DNA of 64,000 bases from Actinomyces sp. (GCA_022649165.1 JALCNR010000001.1:62001-126000); one strand, 5' to 3'. Counted from the stretch's first letter, positions 18,440 through 27,221 are shown. Notes: generated from the letters alone by a model not told the origin. A program made the numbers and translations.

Positions 18440-18462
18440 GCGTAGATGGAACGCCTGTTCGA
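18440..18462 (-). promoter_or_regulatory. recA SOS promoter: -10 and LexA box
   Basis: On the minus strand, TACGCT at 18445-18440 is a good -10. The LexA box TGGAACGCCTGTTCGA (plus-strand 18447-18462) is one base from the TCGAAC-N4-GTTCGA consensus and lies directly upstream of the -10. The transcript leader is about 165 bases before the recA ATG. Confidence 0.78.
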
Positions 18463-18491
18463 TGTGCTCCGACACGCCGCAGACACGGCGC

Positions 18492-18538
18492 GACGTCAAG
18501 GACGTTTGACGTCACGTGGGCGCGTACGTAAAGTACGC
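18492..18538 (+). promoter_or_regulatory. promoter of the membrane-protein/XRE pair with two nested inverted repeats
   Basis: TTGACG (18506-18511), a 17-base spacer and TAAAGT (18529-18534) form a near-consensus promoter. An 8-bp inverted repeat GACGTCAA/TTGACGTC (18492-18499 and 18506-18513) overlaps the -35. A second inverted repeat GCGTAC/GTACGC (18522-18527 and 18533-18538) overlaps the -10. These are candidate operators for the XRE regulator encoded 0.5 kb downstream. Confidence 0.6.
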
Positions 18539-18581
18539 TTGACAGATTCGGCCGGGCGCACGCCCACACGAGAGGCAGACG

Positions 18582-19043
18582 ATGTCCCCCACGCAGACGG
18601 CACCCCGCAAGAACCGGTTCGGGCGCACGAAGGCGGGCGGCGTTCCGGCGCTGCGCGTGGCCATGCCCGTCGGCCTGCTCCTCGCCCTCGGCCTCGCAGC
18701 TCCGAAGGTCATGCTCGGCAACCCCGAGGGGCCCGCCAAGTGGATGGCCGTCGCGATCCTGGCGGCGTTCCTGGCCCCCTGCGCGATCCCGCTGGTCTGG
18801 GTGCTCATCGTCGACAGGTCGACGCTGCCCGGCGCTCTCCCCCACCCGGAGGCGAGCGTGGAGAGCGCCTGGTACTCGCGGGCCGCGGAGGACGCGTTCC
18901 ACGCCACCCTCGTCCTCTGTGGACTCGGAGCGGCCACGGCGGGCTTGTGGGCCCCGGAATCGGTGTCGTGGACGTTCGTCGCCGTGTTCGCGATCGCGGC
19001 GCTCTCCTTCGCCGTCAGCTACCTCATCCGCACGCACCGGTGA
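18582..19043 (+). CDS. small four-helix membrane protein paired with an XRE regulator
   Basis: A 153-residue protein with hydrophobic segments at about 24-45, 55-77, 105-123 and 130-149 and a basic N terminus. I do not recognise a family with confidence. Small membrane proteins followed directly by a 65-70 residue XRE regulator are a recurrent pair in Firmicutes and Actinobacteria, often of unknown role. The ATG at 18582 has GAGGCAG upstream. It ends 4 bases before the regulator, so the two are cotranscribed. Confidence 0.65.
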   Translation: MSPTQTAPRKNRFGRTKAGGVPALRVAMPVGLLLALGLAAPKVMLGNPEGPAKWMAVAILAAFLAPCAIPLVWVLIVDRSTLPGALPHPEASVESAWYSRAAEDAFHATLVLCGLGAATAGLWAPESVSWTFVAVFAIAALSFAVSYLIRTHR

Positions 19044-19047
19044 GACG

Positions 19048-19251
19048 ATGAGGAACCGGCTGCGCCGACTGCGCCAGGACGAGGGGCTCTCCCAGGAGCG
19101 GCTCGCCGAGATCCTCGGCGTGAGCCGGCAGACGATCATCTCCATCGAGAAGGGGCGCTTCGACCCCTCCCTCCCCCTGGCCTTCCAGATCGCCGCCGCC
19201 TTCGGCCTGCGCATCGAGGACGTCTTCACCCCGGATCCGCCCGGACCGTGA
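19048..19251 (+). CDS. XRE-family helix-turn-helix transcriptional regulator
   Basis: A 67-residue stand-alone HTH protein. The helix-turn-helix covers residues 14-36 (LSQERLAEILGVSRQTIISI, then EKGRFDPS), followed by the short C-terminal helix typical of this mini-regulator group. It is likely a dimeric autorepressor of its own operon, for which the promoter palindromes 0.5 kb upstream are candidate sites. The ATG at 19048 is 4 bases after the membrane-protein stop. Confidence 0.85.
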   Translation: MRNRLRRLRQDEGLSQERLAEILGVSRQTIISIEKGRFDPSLPLAFQIAAAFGLRIEDVFTPDPPGP

Positions 19252-19305
19252 GGGTCCTGCCGCCCCGCTGCGGTCCGCCGGTGCCGGAAGCGCGGCCGGG
19301 AACCG

Positions 19306-19533
19306 TCAGTGGCCCCCCTTCTTCAGGGGGCGGCGATGGGCCCAGCGCGCCTCCTCGCCCCGGCCGGACTCGCGCACCAGCGCTTCCCAGACCTCGTCCG
19401 GGGCGCGCCCGGCATCCAGAGCCTCCTGCGCCGTGGCGCGCAGGCCCGGCAGGTACAGGTCGGCGACGAGAGAACGCCCCAGAACGGATCCGAAGACCCG
19501 TTCCAGGGCGTCCCAGAACTCGGAGAGCGTCAC
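19306..19533 (-). CDS. DUF3046 domain-containing protein
   Basis: A 75-residue protein of the actinobacterial DUF3046 family, typically found between clgR and recA (as Rv2738c in M. tuberculosis). It begins VTLSEFWDALERVFG, contains GRAPDEVWEAL and ends in a basic RRPLKKGGH tail. The GTG at 19533 is 17 bases after the clgR stop. Function unknown; location suggests a link to the recA/clgR regulon, but nothing in the sequence proves it. Confidence 0.85.
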   Translation of the reverse strand: MTLSEFWDALERVFGSVLGRSLVADLYLPGLRATAQEALDAGRAPDEVWEALVRESGRGEEARWAHRRPLKKGGH

Positions 19534-19550
19534 CGACCCGGCCCGGCCGT

Positions 19551-19994
19551 TCAGCCGATGAGGGCGACGGGCATGAGGTCGTCCGGAACGGTGTCCGGGA
19601 CCAGCGCGCGATCGGCGGCGGCCATGCGGTCCGACACCTCCCGCAGCACGAACCACAGCGGCACGCCGAGCGCGCCGGTGATGGCCTCGAGCAGCTCCGA
19701 GGACGCCTCCTTCTGCCCGCGCTCGACCTCGGAGAGGTATCCCAGCGACACCTGGGCCTGCGAGGACACCTCGCGCAGAGTCCTCCGCTGCTGCTGGCGC
19801 ACGGTGCGCAGGACGTCGCCGATCTCCCGGCGCAGGAGAGGCTGCGCAGTCGCATCGGTCGAGGCCATCGTCCGGGCGTCCTCCTTCTTCGTGTTGAGGG
19901 CCCGGATGCGCAGATCCCCGACGGGCCGGTTCGGCGCGGGCCGGGTGGCCCGGACCGACATGTTCCTGGAGGGAGTCCTGTTCGTCATGACCAT
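19551..19994 (-). CDS. clgR: ClgR-like XRE transcriptional activator of protease genes
   Basis: The HTH region ([20 protein letters not shown], then [20 protein letters not shown]) matches ClgR, the activator of clpP/clpC and other proteostasis genes in Actinobacteria. Two starts compete. ATG at 19994 has GGAGG 10 bases upstream and gives 147 residues; the extra 42 codons show about 95% GC at third positions, as in real genes here. ATG at 19868 has AAGGAGG 11 bases upstream and gives the usual ClgR size (105). I favour 19994 on codon bias, with 19868 possible. A leaderless small ORF precedes it. Confidence 0.85.
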   Translation of the reverse strand: MVMTNRTPSRNMSVRATRPAPNRPVGDLRIRALNTKKEDARTMASTDATAQPLLRREIGDVLRTVRQQQRRTLREVSSQAQVSLGYLSEVERGQKEASSELLEAITGALGVPLWFVLREVSDRMAAADRALVPDTVPDDLMPVALIG

Positions 19995-20062
19995 CTCAAC
20001 GTCCCCTCCATCGGCGCTATTCCACCGTCCGACATCCGGACCCGTGTAAGTTGCGTCTCCAT
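19985..20062 (-). CDS. leaderless 25-codon upstream ORF of clgR
   Basis: TAGACT (20074-20069) lies exactly 6 bases before an ATG at 20062 that opens a 25-codon frame beginning [10 protein letters not shown] and ending GTLRWS. Its TGA overlaps the start region of the long clgR form (ATGA with the ATG at 19988). It may be a regulatory leader peptide or simply mark the clgR transcription start. Third-position GC (about 17 of 24) is lower than in annotated genes, so the peptide itself may have no function. Confidence 0.4.
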   Translation of the reverse strand: METQLTRVRMSDGGIAPMEGTLRWS

Positions 20063-20107
20063 GACTCAAGTCTAACCCGCCGCGAGCAGGATCCGCCCGG
20101 CGAACGG

Positions 20108-20746
20108 TCACGCTCGCGCCCCGCCGCCCGCCCGGGACAGCCGGACGCCCTCGGCGCAGTACACGGCGCCCGACCACAACGTGAGGGCCAGCGCCGCCGC
20201 CCCGACCGCCCAGGCGATCCAGAAGACGGGTTCCGGCAGGCCGCCGCGCACCCCCAGGCCCGCGTGCGCAAGCCACGCGGTCCACGGCACGAGCATGAGG
20301 GTGATGAACAAGATCTGCAGGACCGTCTTCAGCTTGCCGCCCTTGTTCGCCGAGACCACGATCCCCCGGCGCAGCAGGACGGCACGCAGCGCCGTGATCC
20401 CCAGCTCGCGAACGGCGACCAGGACGGTGAACCACCAGGGCACCAGAGCGTCGACGCTGAGCATGACGAAGGCGCCCAACGTCAGCGCCTTGTCCGCGAT
20501 CGGGTCCGCGATGCGCCCGAAATCGGTGATGAGACCCCGCGCCCGCGCGATGTGCCCGTCGAGCTGGTCCGTCGCCGCTGCGACGCAGAAGACCCCCAGG
20601 GCCCACCACCGGGCGCCCTCGCCGTCGCGGACCATGAGCCACACGAAGACGGGGACGAGCACCAGGCGCAGCACCGTCAAGGCGTTCGGCACGTTCACCA
20701 CCGGGACGCCGGGCTCCTGGCGCCTGGACACATTCGACTCATTCAT
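20108..20746 (-). CDS. pgsA: CDP-diacylglycerol-glycerol-3-phosphate 3-phosphatidyltransferase
   Basis: A 212-residue integral membrane enzyme forming phosphatidylglycerophosphate from CDP-diacylglycerol. The CDP-alcohol phosphotransferase motif is complete ([20 protein letters not shown], residues roughly 72-91, followed by IADK). About six transmembrane helices. The N-terminal 17 residues are polar. TAGGAT (20759-20754) is exactly 7 bases before the ATG at 20746, so it appears leaderless. It stands between ftsK and clgR in the usual order. Confidence 0.93.
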   Translation of the reverse strand: MNESNVSRRQEPGVPVVNVPNALTVLRLVLVPVFVWLMVRDGEGARWWALGVFCVAAATDQLDGHIARARGLITDFGRIADPIADKALTLGAFVMLSVDALVPWWFTVLVAVRELGITALRAVLLRRGIVVSANKGGKLKTVLQILFITLMLVPWTAWLAHAGLGVRGGLPEPVFWIAWAVGAAALALTLWSGAVYCAEGVRLSRAGGGARA

Positions 20747-20798
20747 CCCGTCGATCCTACCTGCCGCGCAAGCCCGACCCGCCGGAGCGGCGCCGGCG

Positions 20799-23402
20799 TC
20801 ATCGGCCGGTCAGCTGCCAGGCGTCCTCGCCGTCCTCGGACTCCTCGTCCTCGAACCGCGGCCCCTGCCCTCCGAAGTCGTGCCCCGCGTACGGGTCGCC
20901 CGCCGAAGGGACCCCGCCCGCCTCGTCCTGCGCGTCCCGAGGAGCGCCGACCTCGCCTCCGGCAGGCGCCTCGGGCGGCGGGGTCTCCCCGCGCAGCATC
21001 GCCAGCACCTCGGGCAACGACTCTGGGGGAACCAGCACCTCACGGGCCTTCGACCCCTCGGAGGGGCCGACGATGTCGCGCGACTCCAACAGATCCATGA
21101 GACGGCCCGCGCGGGCGAAGCCGACCCGCAGCTTGCGCTGGAGCATCGAGGTCGAGCCCAGCTGCGTGGAGATGACGAGCTCCGCGGCCTGGAGCAGGTC
21201 GTCGAGATCGTCCCCGATGTCCTCCGCCACCTTCGCCTGCTTAGCCGGGGCCACGACATCGGAGCGATAATGGGCCTCCATCTGCGACTTCACGTGGGCG
21301 ACGACGGCGTGGATCTCCGACTCCGTGACCCAGGCCCCCTGCACGCGCAGCGGCTTGGCGGCGCCCGCCGGCAGGTACAGCGCGTCGCCCTGTCCGACGA
21401 GCTTCTCGGCGCCCGGCTGGTCGAGGATGACGCGCGAATCCGCCAGCGACGAGGTCGCAAAGGCCAGGCGCGAGGGGATGTTGGCCTTGATCAGCCCCGT
21501 CACCACGTCCACCGACGGCCGCTGGGTGGCGAGCACGAGATGGATGCCGGCGGCGCGCGCCAGCTGCGTGATCCGCTGGACGGAGGCCTCGACATCGCGC
21601 GGGGCGACCATCATGAGGTCCGCGAGCTCGTCGACGACCACCAGCAGGTACGGGTAGGGGTGAAGCTCCCGGTTGAGGCCCGGCAGCGCCTTCACCTGTC
21701 CGGAGGACACCGCCTTGTTGAAGTCGTCGACATGCTTGAACCCGTAGGTCGCGAGGTCGTCGTAGCGGGCGTCCATCTCCCGCACGACCCACTCCAGCGC
21801 CTCCGCGGCCTTCTTCGGATCGGTGATGATCGGGCTGACGAGATGCGGGATGCCCTCGTAGATGGTGAGCTCGACGCGCTTGGGGTCGACCAGGATCATG
21901 CGGACCTGCGCCGGGGTGGCCCGCATCATGATCGAGGTGATCATCGAGTTGACGAAGCTCGACTTGCCGGAGCCGGTCTGGCCGGCGACCAGGAGGTGCG
22001 GGGTCTTCGCGAGGTTCGTCACCACGTAGCCGCCCTCGACGTCCTTGCCGACGCCGACCATGAGCGGATGGTGGTTCCGCCTGGCCGCCCCGGAGCGCAG
22101 GACGTCGCCCAGGGCGACCGTCTCCCGGTCGGTGTTGGGGATCTCGATGCCGATGGCCGATTTCCCGGGGATGGGGCTGAGGATGCGGACATCGGCGCTG
22201 GCCACGGCGTACGCGATGTTCTTCGACAGCGCCGTGATGCGCTCGACCTTGACGCCCGGTCCCAGCGTGACCTCGTAGCGCGTGACCGTCGGCCCGCGGG
22301 AGAAGCCCGTGACCCGGGCGTCGACGTTGAACTCGGAGAGCACCTGCTGGAGGGCCTCGACCACGTGGTCGTTGGCCGCCGAGCGGGTCTTGTGCGGGGC
22401 GCCGCGGACGAGGAGATCCTCGTCGGGCAGTTGATAGGCGATCGACTCGTCCAGCTCCGGCTGGGTCGGCAGACCAGGATCTGCGCTGGTCGGAGGGACG
22501 GGAAGCACCTCCCCCACCGCCTCGATCGCCTCCGTGGGCGCCTCGTCTGCCGACGAGGGCGACGCCGGCTCCTCGGGCGCGGCAGGATGCGCGTCCCCCT
22601 CCCACACGGTGGTCGTGTCGTGGGCCCGGCGGAAGGCCTCGTCCGCGTCATAGGCGTCCAGGACAGGATCGTCCCCGGTCGCCAGCTGCTCGCGGTTGCG
22701 GCGCCGCCTGCGGGCCCCAGCGCCCCCCTCGCCCGCATCCGCCTTCCCGGCTGGCCGCCGGCGGAACCAGGCGAGGGCCTCGCGGCACCGGTCCGGGATG
22801 TCGGCGACGCGCGTGCGGGTCGCCAGCAGCACCGAGTAGACGAGCAGCAGCACGAGGACCGCGGCGGCGCCCCAGGGGGACAGGAGATTGGCCAGCGGGC
22901 GGCCGACGAACCACCCCGCCACCCCCCCGGCGCGCTCGATCGCCCCGATGGGGCGCAGCGACGGGTTCCCGGCCGAGACGTGGACCAATCCGGTCAGGGC
23001 GAGCGCCGCTCCCGTCCCCCCCGCGACGTGATGGGGCACCGCGTAGGACTCGCCCCCGCCGCGGGCGCGGAACAGATCCGCGGACAGGATGACGAGCGCC
23101 AGCGGCACGACGACCGAGAAGAGGCCCACGGTCCCGGCCACCGCGTGGTGGATGAGAGCGCCCGCCTGCCCGGAGATCCCGAACCACTCGCGCAGGGCGA
23201 CGACAACGGCGAGGGCGAGGCACAGGAAGGCGCAGGAGTCGCGTTTCGCCTGCGGATCGACGCTCCGCCAGCGCCCCCAGGCGCTCCGCGCTCCCGCGGC
23301 CGAGGCGGCGAACAGACGGGCGAGCGCTCCCGGGCGCGTCGGGGCGCCGGACGAGGATGCGCCGCCTGTCCGTGACTTCTTCGCTGGTGGTGTGTGGGCC
23401 AT
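20799..23402 (-). CDS. ftsK: DNA translocase FtsK/SpoIIIE
   Basis: An 867-residue septal DNA pump that clears the chromosome at division. The N terminus has about four transmembrane helices (roughly residues 65-200), then an acidic Pro/Glu-rich linker, the RecA-like motor with LVAGQTGSGKSSF (Walker A near 471) and VVVDELADLM (Walker B near 587), and a C-terminal gamma winged helix (TSMLQRKLRVGFARAGRLMD). A short acidic tail follows. A TAGCGT lies 9 bases before the ATG at 23402. The linker is short compared with E. coli FtsK, as is normal for Gram-positives. Confidence 0.96.
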   Translation of the reverse strand: MAHTPPAKKSRTGGASSSGAPTRPGALARLFAASAAGARSAWGRWRSVDPQAKRDSCAFLCLALAVVVALREWFGISGQAGALIHHAVAGTVGLFSVVVPLALVILSADLFRARGGGESYAVPHHVAGGTGAALALTGLVHVSAGNPSLRPIGAIERAGGVAGWFVGRPLANLLSPWGAAAVLVLLLVYSVLLATRTRVADIPDRCREALAWFRRRPAGKADAGEGGAGARRRRRNREQLATGDDPVLDAYDADEAFRRAHDTTTVWEGDAHPAAPEEPASPSSADEAPTEAIEAVGEVLPVPPTSADPGLPTQPELDESIAYQLPDEDLLVRGAPHKTRSAANDHVVEALQQVLSEFNVDARVTGFSRGPTVTRYEVTLGPGVKVERITALSKNIAYAVASADVRILSPIPGKSAIGIEIPNTDRETVALGDVLRSGAARRNHHPLMVGVGKDVEGGYVVTNLAKTPHLLVAGQTGSGKSSFVNSMITSIMMRATPAQVRMILVDPKRVELTIYEGIPHLVSPIITDPKKAAEALEWVVREMDARYDDLATYGFKHVDDFNKAVSSGQVKALPGLNRELHPYPYLLVVVDELADLMMVAPRDVEASVQRITQLARAAGIHLVLATQRPSVDVVTGLIKANIPSRLAFATSSLADSRVILDQPGAEKLVGQGDALYLPAGAAKPLRVQGAWVTESEIHAVVAHVKSQMEAHYRSDVVAPAKQAKVAEDIGDDLDDLLQAAELVISTQLGSTSMLQRKLRVGFARAGRLMDLLESRDIVGPSEGSKAREVLVPPESLPEVLAMLRGETPPPEAPAGGEVGAPRDAQDEAGGVPSAGDPYAGHDFGGQGPRFEDEESEDGEDAWQLTGR

Positions 23403-23476
23403 GGTGATTCGACGCTACCGCGGCCGCGGGAGGAGCGGGCGTCTGGCGCGCCGCCGGGCCCGCGACTCGGGTCCGG

Positions 23477-24421
23477 TCAATAGGAGTAGGTGACTCCGCC
23501 CTCGGCCAGCACCTGGTCGATCTGGTCGCGGGTGGGCACCGGGAGCGCGGACTCGTGCGAGATCGTCAGCGCCGACGCGGCGTTGGCCATCCGGCAGGCG
23601 CCGACCAAATCCATGCCGGCGAGGATCCCCGCGCACATCACGGCGATATGCGTGTCCCCCACACCCGCCGTGTCCACGACGACGGAGTCGAAGGCCGGGA
23701 TCTGGACGCGCGCCTGGGCGGCGTCCGCTTGGACCTCGCACCCCATGACCCCCAGGCGCCGCACCAGGGCCGCCTCGGGGCGCAGCACATGGCGCACCCC
23801 CGTTCCCGGCTCCGACGACGCGAGGATCCGTCCCAGCGTCGAGGCCTCGCGGATGTTCATCGTCACAACGTCGGCGCGGCGCAGCAGCTTCTTCCACGCC
23901 CACACCGGCACCTGGTCGACAGCCGGGGACACGGACAGCACGAGCGTGACGTCGCCGGGGAGCCCGGCGGCCCAGCTGGACAGCACCTCGGCGCTGGTCT
24001 CGCGGGTGAGGTCGGCCCCCGCGACGTGCACCAGGTCGCCCGGGCGCAACTCGACGCGGTCCAGCACCCGGCGGGACGGCTCCGACTCCACCCCCGAGGT
24101 GACGACGGACGTCGTCGAGCCGTCCGCCTCGACCAGGGTCATCGCCACGCCGATGTCGCCGACCAGCTCCTCGGTGAGGATCTCGACGCCGGCCTCGACC
24201 AGCTGGCGCCGCACGGCGAAGGAGTTCGGCCCCGTCCCCAGGGGGGACACCATCGCGGCCGGCACGCCGAGCGCCGCGACGGCCGCCAGGGCGGTGAAGC
24301 CCCCGCCAGGCTGCGAGGTCGCCGTGTCCGCGTGCTCGGAGGCGCCCCTCTCGGGCAGATGGTCGATGTGCAGGGGGATGGTGAGGACGACGGAGTGCGT
24401 CGAGATGAAACGCCCGGTCAT
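23477..24421 (-). CDS. PfkB family carbohydrate kinase
   Basis: A 314-residue ribokinase-fold sugar kinase. It shows the N-terminal glycine motif QPGGGFTALAAVAALG (near 37-52) and the C-terminal catalytic motif DTAGVGDTHIAVMCAGIL (near 238-255), where Asp of GVGD is the base; the usual GAGD has Val in place of Ala and the usual following Phe is His. Ribose, fructose or pseudouridine are possible substrates; the sequence does not decide. TACGGT (24433-24428) lies exactly 6 bases before the ATG at 24421 (leaderless). It sits alone between ftsK and RNase J. Confidence 0.85.
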   Translation of the reverse strand: MTGRFISTHSVVLTIPLHIDHLPERGASEHADTATSQPGGGFTALAAVAALGVPAAMVSPLGTGPNSFAVRRQLVEAGVEILTEELVGDIGVAMTLVEADGSTTSVVTSGVESEPSRRVLDRVELRPGDLVHVAGADLTRETSAEVLSSWAAGLPGDVTLVLSVSPAVDQVPVWAWKKLLRRADVVTMNIREASTLGRILASSEPGTGVRHVLRPEAALVRRLGVMGCEVQADAAQARVQIPAFDSVVVDTAGVGDTHIAVMCAGILAGMDLVGACRMANAASALTISHESALPVPTRDQIDQVLAEGGVTYSY

Positions 24422-24449
24422 GCCCCCACCGTACCGTCCGCGATCCGGG

Positions 24450-26141
24450 TCACTGCTCGACGACCACGGGCACGATCATCGGGCGGCGGCGCAGCCTGCG
24501 GGCCACCCACCGGCCGATGACGCGGCGCATCGCCTGCTGAAGGACGTAGGGATCCACCCCGCCGGGCGCGGCCGCCTCCCGGAGAGCCGCATCGACGTCG
24601 GGCAGCACCTCGTCGAAGACGGAGTCGTCCTCGGCCATGCCGATGGCGCGGATCGTCGGAGAGGCGAGGACGGTCCCCGTGTCGTGCTCGACCACCGCGT
24701 AGACGCTGACGAACCCCTCTGTGCCCAGCGTGCGCCGGGTCTCCAGCTCGTCCTCGGAGATCTCCCCGATGGAGCGGCCGTCGACATAGACGTACTCGCA
24801 GGGCACGGCGCCCGCCACACGCGCCTGCCCATCGACGAGATCCACCACGACGCCGTCCTCGGCCAGCACGACGTTCTGCGGCGGCACGCCGGTCTTGACG
24901 GCCAGCTGCCCGTTGGCCACCAGGTGGCGGACCTCGCCGTGGATCGGCATGACGTTCCTCGGCTGCACGATGTTGTAGCAGTAGATGAGCTCGCCCGCCG
25001 CGGCGTGGCCGGAGACGTGGACCTTCGCGTTGGCCTTGTGGACGACGCGCGCCCCCAGGCGGGTGAGGTCGTTGATGACGCGGTACACCGAGTTCTCGTT
25101 GCCGGGGATCAGCGAGGACGCCAGCACCACCATGTCGCCGGGCTCGATGTGGACGAAACGGTGGTCGCCCCGCGCAATGCGGGACAAGGCCGCCATGGGT
25201 TCCCCCTGGGAGCCGGTCGCCATATAGACCCGTTTCTCGGGAGGCAGGTCGCCGATCTTCGAGGACTCGATGAGGACGCCCTCGGGGACCGTGAGGTACC
25301 CCTTCTCCTCCGCGATGCGCATGTTGCGCTCCATTGAGCGCCCGATCAGGGCGACGCGCCGCCCGTGGTGGGAGGCCGCGTTGATGACCTGCTGGACCCG
25401 GTGGACATGGGAGCTGAAGGAGGCGACGATGATCTGGCCCGGAGCCTCTCCGAAGGTCCGGTCCAGGACCGGTCCGATCTCCCGTTCGGGGGCGATGAAA
25501 CCGGGGACCTCCGCGTTGGTCGAGTCGACCATGAACAGGTCGACGCCCTCCTCCCCGAAACGGGCGAAGGACCGCAGGTCGGTGAGGCGGTGGTCGAGCG
25601 GCAGCTGGTCCATCTTGAAGTCGCCGGTGATCAGCACCTTGCCCGCCAAGGTGCGCACGAACACGGCCAGGGCGTCGGGGATCGAGTGGGTGACGGCGAC
25701 GAATTCCAGGTCGAAGGGCCCCACGCGGACGCGGTCGTGCTCGGCGACGACGTGGAGCTCGGGCGCGGGAAGGCGGTGCTCGCGGATCTTGGGGGCGACG
25801 AAGCCCAGGGTGAGGTCGGACCCGTAGATCGGGATGTCGTCGCGCAGCTTCAGCAAGTAGGGGACGGCGCCGATGTGGTCCTCATGCCCGTGGGTGAGGA
25901 CCAGCCCGACCACATCGTCCATGCGGTCCTCGATCCACGAGAAGTCCGGGAGGATCAGGTCGACCCCGGGCTGGGTCTCCTCGGGGAAGAGGACGCCGCA
26001 GTCGACGATGAGCAGATGGCCGCCGAACTCGAGCACGTTCATGTTGCGCCCGACCTCTCCGAGGCCTCCCAGCGGGATCACGCGCAGCGCGCCGTCCGCC
26101 AGCGGGGCAGGCTCGGCCAGATTGTCGTAAAGGGGACTCAT
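24450..26141 (-). CDS. rnj: ribonuclease J
   Basis: A 563-residue metallo-beta-lactamase/beta-CASP endo- and 5'-exoribonuclease for mRNA decay and rRNA maturation. The zinc motif THGHEDHIGA is near residues 79-88; beta-CASP motifs include VDSTNAEVPG and the late HVSGHAAAGEL. The ATG at 26141 (MSPLYDNLAEP) is chosen over long upstream frames that shadow dapA; CAGAAT six bases upstream is a weak leaderless -10. It is downstream of dapA, the conserved actinobacterial pairing. Confidence 0.94.
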   Translation of the reverse strand: MSPLYDNLAEPAPLADGALRVIPLGGLGEVGRNMNVLEFGGHLLIVDCGVLFPEETQPGVDLILPDFSWIEDRMDDVVGLVLTHGHEDHIGAVPYLLKLRDDIPIYGSDLTLGFVAPKIREHRLPAPELHVVAEHDRVRVGPFDLEFVAVTHSIPDALAVFVRTLAGKVLITGDFKMDQLPLDHRLTDLRSFARFGEEGVDLFMVDSTNAEVPGFIAPEREIGPVLDRTFGEAPGQIIVASFSSHVHRVQQVINAASHHGRRVALIGRSMERNMRIAEEKGYLTVPEGVLIESSKIGDLPPEKRVYMATGSQGEPMAALSRIARGDHRFVHIEPGDMVVLASSLIPGNENSVYRVINDLTRLGARVVHKANAKVHVSGHAAAGELIYCYNIVQPRNVMPIHGEVRHLVANGQLAVKTGVPPQNVVLAEDGVVVDLVDGQARVAGAVPCEYVYVDGRSIGEISEDELETRRTLGTEGFVSVYAVVEHDTGTVLASPTIRAIGMAEDDSVFDEVLPDVDAALREAAAPGGVDPYVLQQAMRRVIGRWVARRLRRRPMIVPVVVEQ

Positions 26142-26192
26142 GGGACGATTCTGCCACGGCGCGCACCGCCCGCCGGTCCCGGATCGCAGGGA

Positions 26193-26207
26193 CGCCCTCG
26201 TCGGGCG
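26193..26207 (-). terminator. weak hairpin after dapA
   Basis: CGCCC-TCGTC-GGGCG (5-bp stem) 6 bases past the dapA stop. It shares the GACGAGGGCGTCCC core seen at other gene ends in this window. Too short to be sure of termination. Confidence 0.4.
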
Positions 26208-26212
26208 GAACG

Positions 26213-27124
26213 TCACAGCAGGTCCAGGGCCTCCATCGCTCCCCTCAAAGCGGCGGCCTCCTCTTGGGCGGGGGCCACCAGCGGGAGCCGGACGGCGGGA
26301 TCGGGCAGGATCCCCTGGAAGTGCAGGGCGCACTTGGCCATCACCGTGCCCTGGCCGCCTCCCATGACCGCGCGGACCAGGGGGGCCAGGGTGCGGGCGA
26401 GCTCGCGGGCCTCGAGCCATTCCCCGGCGTCGACCAGGTCGATGAGGCGCCGGTAGTGGGCGGCCGCCACGTGCGCGACGACCGAGAGGCAGCCCGACGC
26501 CCCCTCGACGAGCCAGGCGAGGTTGAGCCCGTCGTCCCCCGAGTAGTAGGCGAGCCCCGTTCGGCGCATCCGTTCCCCGCCCCGGCTCACCTGGCCGGTG
26601 GCGTCCTTCACGGCGCGGATGCGCGGGTGGGCGGCCAGCTCGTCGAGCGCCGCGTCGGAGAAGGCGAGGCCCGTGCGCCCCGGGATGTCGTAGAGCATGA
26701 TCGGCAGGTCCGTGGACTCCGCGATCGCGCGAACGTGGGCCACCAGGCCGGCCTGGGACGGCCGGTTGTAGTACGGGGAGACGACCAGCAGGCCGTCTGC
26801 GCCGCAGGCCTGCGCGTTCTGCGCGATGCGCACGGCGTGCGCCGTGTCGTTGGAGCCCGCTCCGCACAGGATGAACGCCCGATTGCCCACGGCCTCCACG
26901 ACGGCGCGCGTGAGCTCGTCCTTCTCCGGCTGGTGCGTGGTCGGCGACTCCCCGGTGGTGCCCGACAGCAGGATCGCGTCGCACCCCTGGTCGACCATCC
27001 GGCGGGCCAGGACCTGCGCCGTGTCCGCGTCCAGCGACCCGTCGGCGTGGAACGGGGTGATCATCGCGGGCGCGAGCGTGCCGAAAGTGCGGTCCGGGGT
27101 CCCGGTGGGTGCGACGGTGCTCAT
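26213..27124 (-). CDS. dapA: 4-hydroxy-tetrahydrodipicolinate synthase
   Basis: A 303-residue class I aldolase condensing pyruvate with aspartate semialdehyde, first step of the DAP/lysine branch. Schiff-base Lys is near residue 171 in RAVKDATG; YDIPGRTG supplies the catalytic Tyr near 143; SGTTGESPTT is the pyruvate-binding loop. The ATG at 27124 is preceded by TACGCT exactly 7 bases upstream (27137-27132), a leaderless start. The same strand carries dapB 0.7 kb upstream, with a GNAT gene between. Confidence 0.96.
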   Translation of the reverse strand: MSTVAPTGTPDRTFGTLAPAMITPFHADGSLDADTAQVLARRMVDQGCDAILLSGTTGESPTTHQPEKDELTRAVVEAVGNRAFILCGAGSNDTAHAVRIAQNAQACGADGLLVVSPYYNRPSQAGLVAHVRAIAESTDLPIMLYDIPGRTGLAFSDAALDELAAHPRIRAVKDATGQVSRGGERMRRTGLAYYSGDDGLNLAWLVEGASGCLSVVAHVAAAHYRRLIDLVDAGEWLEARELARTLAPLVRAVMGGGQGTVMAKCALHFQGILPDPAVRLPLVAPAQEEAAALRGAMEALDLL

Positions 27125-27221
27125 GACCGTCAGCGTAGAGGACGCGCCCGGAACCGGGGAGCGGTGTTCATCAGGGGGTCGCCCGATCGCCCGGTCTCCC
27201 GGGACCCGGTGCGGCGGGCCC

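Larger units (their letters stand above)
18268..18581. other. 314-base divergent intergenic region of recA and the membrane-protein/XRE pair
   Basis: The left half is the recA leader with no clear RNA fold; a 34-codon open frame begins 9 bases after the recA -10 but lacks support. The right half holds the recA LexA box and the XRE-pair promoter with its palindromes. Confidence 0.7.

Noticed and set aside
18340-18440. 34-codon open frame in the recA leader beginning 9 bases after the -10
   Set aside because: Spacing is longer than for the other leaderless starts and the frame shows no codon bias.
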